A DNA stretch of 64,000 nucleotides from assembly GCF_007741495.1 (NCBI RefSeq), contig NZ_CP036262.1, positions 4,030,001 to 4,094,000 on the forward strand. The letters run 5' to 3'. A program made the position numbers and the translations under genes. Source of the stretch: Roseimaritima multifibrata. Lineage in GTDB: Bacteria > Planctomycetota > Planctomycetia > Pirellulales > Pirellulaceae. The notes beneath the pieces were generated by a model. The model saw only the letters and a program-made list of their open reading frames with translations. It had not been told where the DNA came from and did not search any database. Positions 63,585-64,000 of the stretch are shown here, piece after piece (within the stretch, counting starts at the first letter, position 1; each line of letters begins with the position of its first letter).

Positions 63585-64000
63585 CGCTTCCTCTTTTTTA
63601 AAAACTAAGAAGTTTAGAAATCAAGAATCCGTGTGCAAAGCAAGCCACGGAGTAAGGCGGGACCCTCAGGCTAATTACGGGAGAGTGGTTCGTCAATCCT
63701 CGAAAGGACTGTTGATTGATTCAGCAAAGTCAATCCATCAACTGCTGTGATCATTCACGACAGCAATCGTCAATGATGCGTTAGCAAAACACGTGGTGAA
63801 CTGGGTCATCTGAAGTTCTTTGCTATTCAAAAAACGCATTGCGTTTTTCCGCGACCTACAGCGAGCACCTATTTTCCGTGTTCGATTTTTCGGACGACCG
63901 CGGAACGAGCGTCTGTCGTAACACGGTTCGATGTCGCCACCGGACAATCACATCCTCCACGACGCAAAGTGCACGGGACAGAACGAACGTCCAATCGATG
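63585..64000. other. Upstream region of the DUF1559 gene; nothing recognised
   Basis: About 415 bp to the window edge. No protein-like frame with a ribosome binding site was found on either strand. The AT-richer part just before 63585 probably holds the DUF1559 promoter. Confidence 0.4.

Noticed and set aside
63738-63947. 69-codon reverse frame near the window end
   Set aside because: No ribosome binding site, no features; arginine-rich composition typical of a random frame.

Overview
The window reads as a chromosomal segment of a marine-type planctomycete, most likely Pirellulaceae (Rhodopirellula or a close relative). The pointers are two copies of the DUF1549/DUF1553 cytochrome plus DUF1501 pair, a DUF1559 protein with a prepilin-like N-terminus, an FGly-type sulfatase, many secreted esterases and glycosidase-like proteins, a small ECF sigma factor of the planctomycete type, and intergenic spaces full of palindromic repeats. 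I see no rRNA, tRNA, CRISPR array, phage or transposase gene. All identifications are from motifs read by eye; no database was searched.

Layout. 1-1.7 kb: end of a DUF1553 gene and its DUF1501 partner. 1.9-6 kb: a regulatory island with a textbook sigma-54 promoter, a 49-codon membrane micro-protein with its own ribosome binding site and terminator, an Rnk/GreA-like gene, and a divergent PAS histidine kinase / NtrC-type response regulator pair. 6.3-13.9 kb: a tightly overlapping seven-gene operon (LacI regulator, secreted nucleoside hydrolase, ribokinase, RbsB-, RbsA- and RbsC-like transporter, second secreted nucleoside hydrolase) with a perfect palindromic operator in front. The simplest reading is that nucleosides are split outside the cytoplasm and the ribose is imported and phosphorylated.

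14-30 kb: single genes, including a VCBS-repeat/sialidase fusion, Ada, a ceramidase-like protein, a cold-shock protein, a tandem esterase/SMP-30 protein, an orphan TAXI binding protein, a rhomboid protease, LepA and an alpha/beta hydrolase. 30-34 kb: repeats, including two full-length MITE-like elements, around a methyltransferase and a secreted endonuclease/phosphatase-like protein. 34-45 kb: a DUF4838 protein, a reverse-strand esterase, DUF1501 and cytochrome/DUF1553 block, cardiolipin synthase and a surface lipoprotein.

45-64 kb: a tandemly duplicated repeat block, class I aldolase, an HdeD-like membrane protein, then a three-gene RiPP cluster: a Tat-exported cysteine-rich precursor, a DUF692 (MNIO) enzyme and a DUF2063 partner, resembling bufferin/copper-peptide systems. 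Next come an arylsulfatase and a four-gene operon of ECF sigma factor, anti-sigma factor with an extracytoplasmic domain, a secreted protein and an SHD1-YHYH-PEBP fusion. The window ends with a choloylglycine-hydrolase-like protein, a large acetyl-xylan-esterase-type protein, a small lipoprotein and the DUF1559 protein.

The least described parts are the RiPP cluster, the sigma-54 micro-protein unit, the ECF-controlled YHYH/PEBP operon, and the family of short terminal-inverted-repeat elements.
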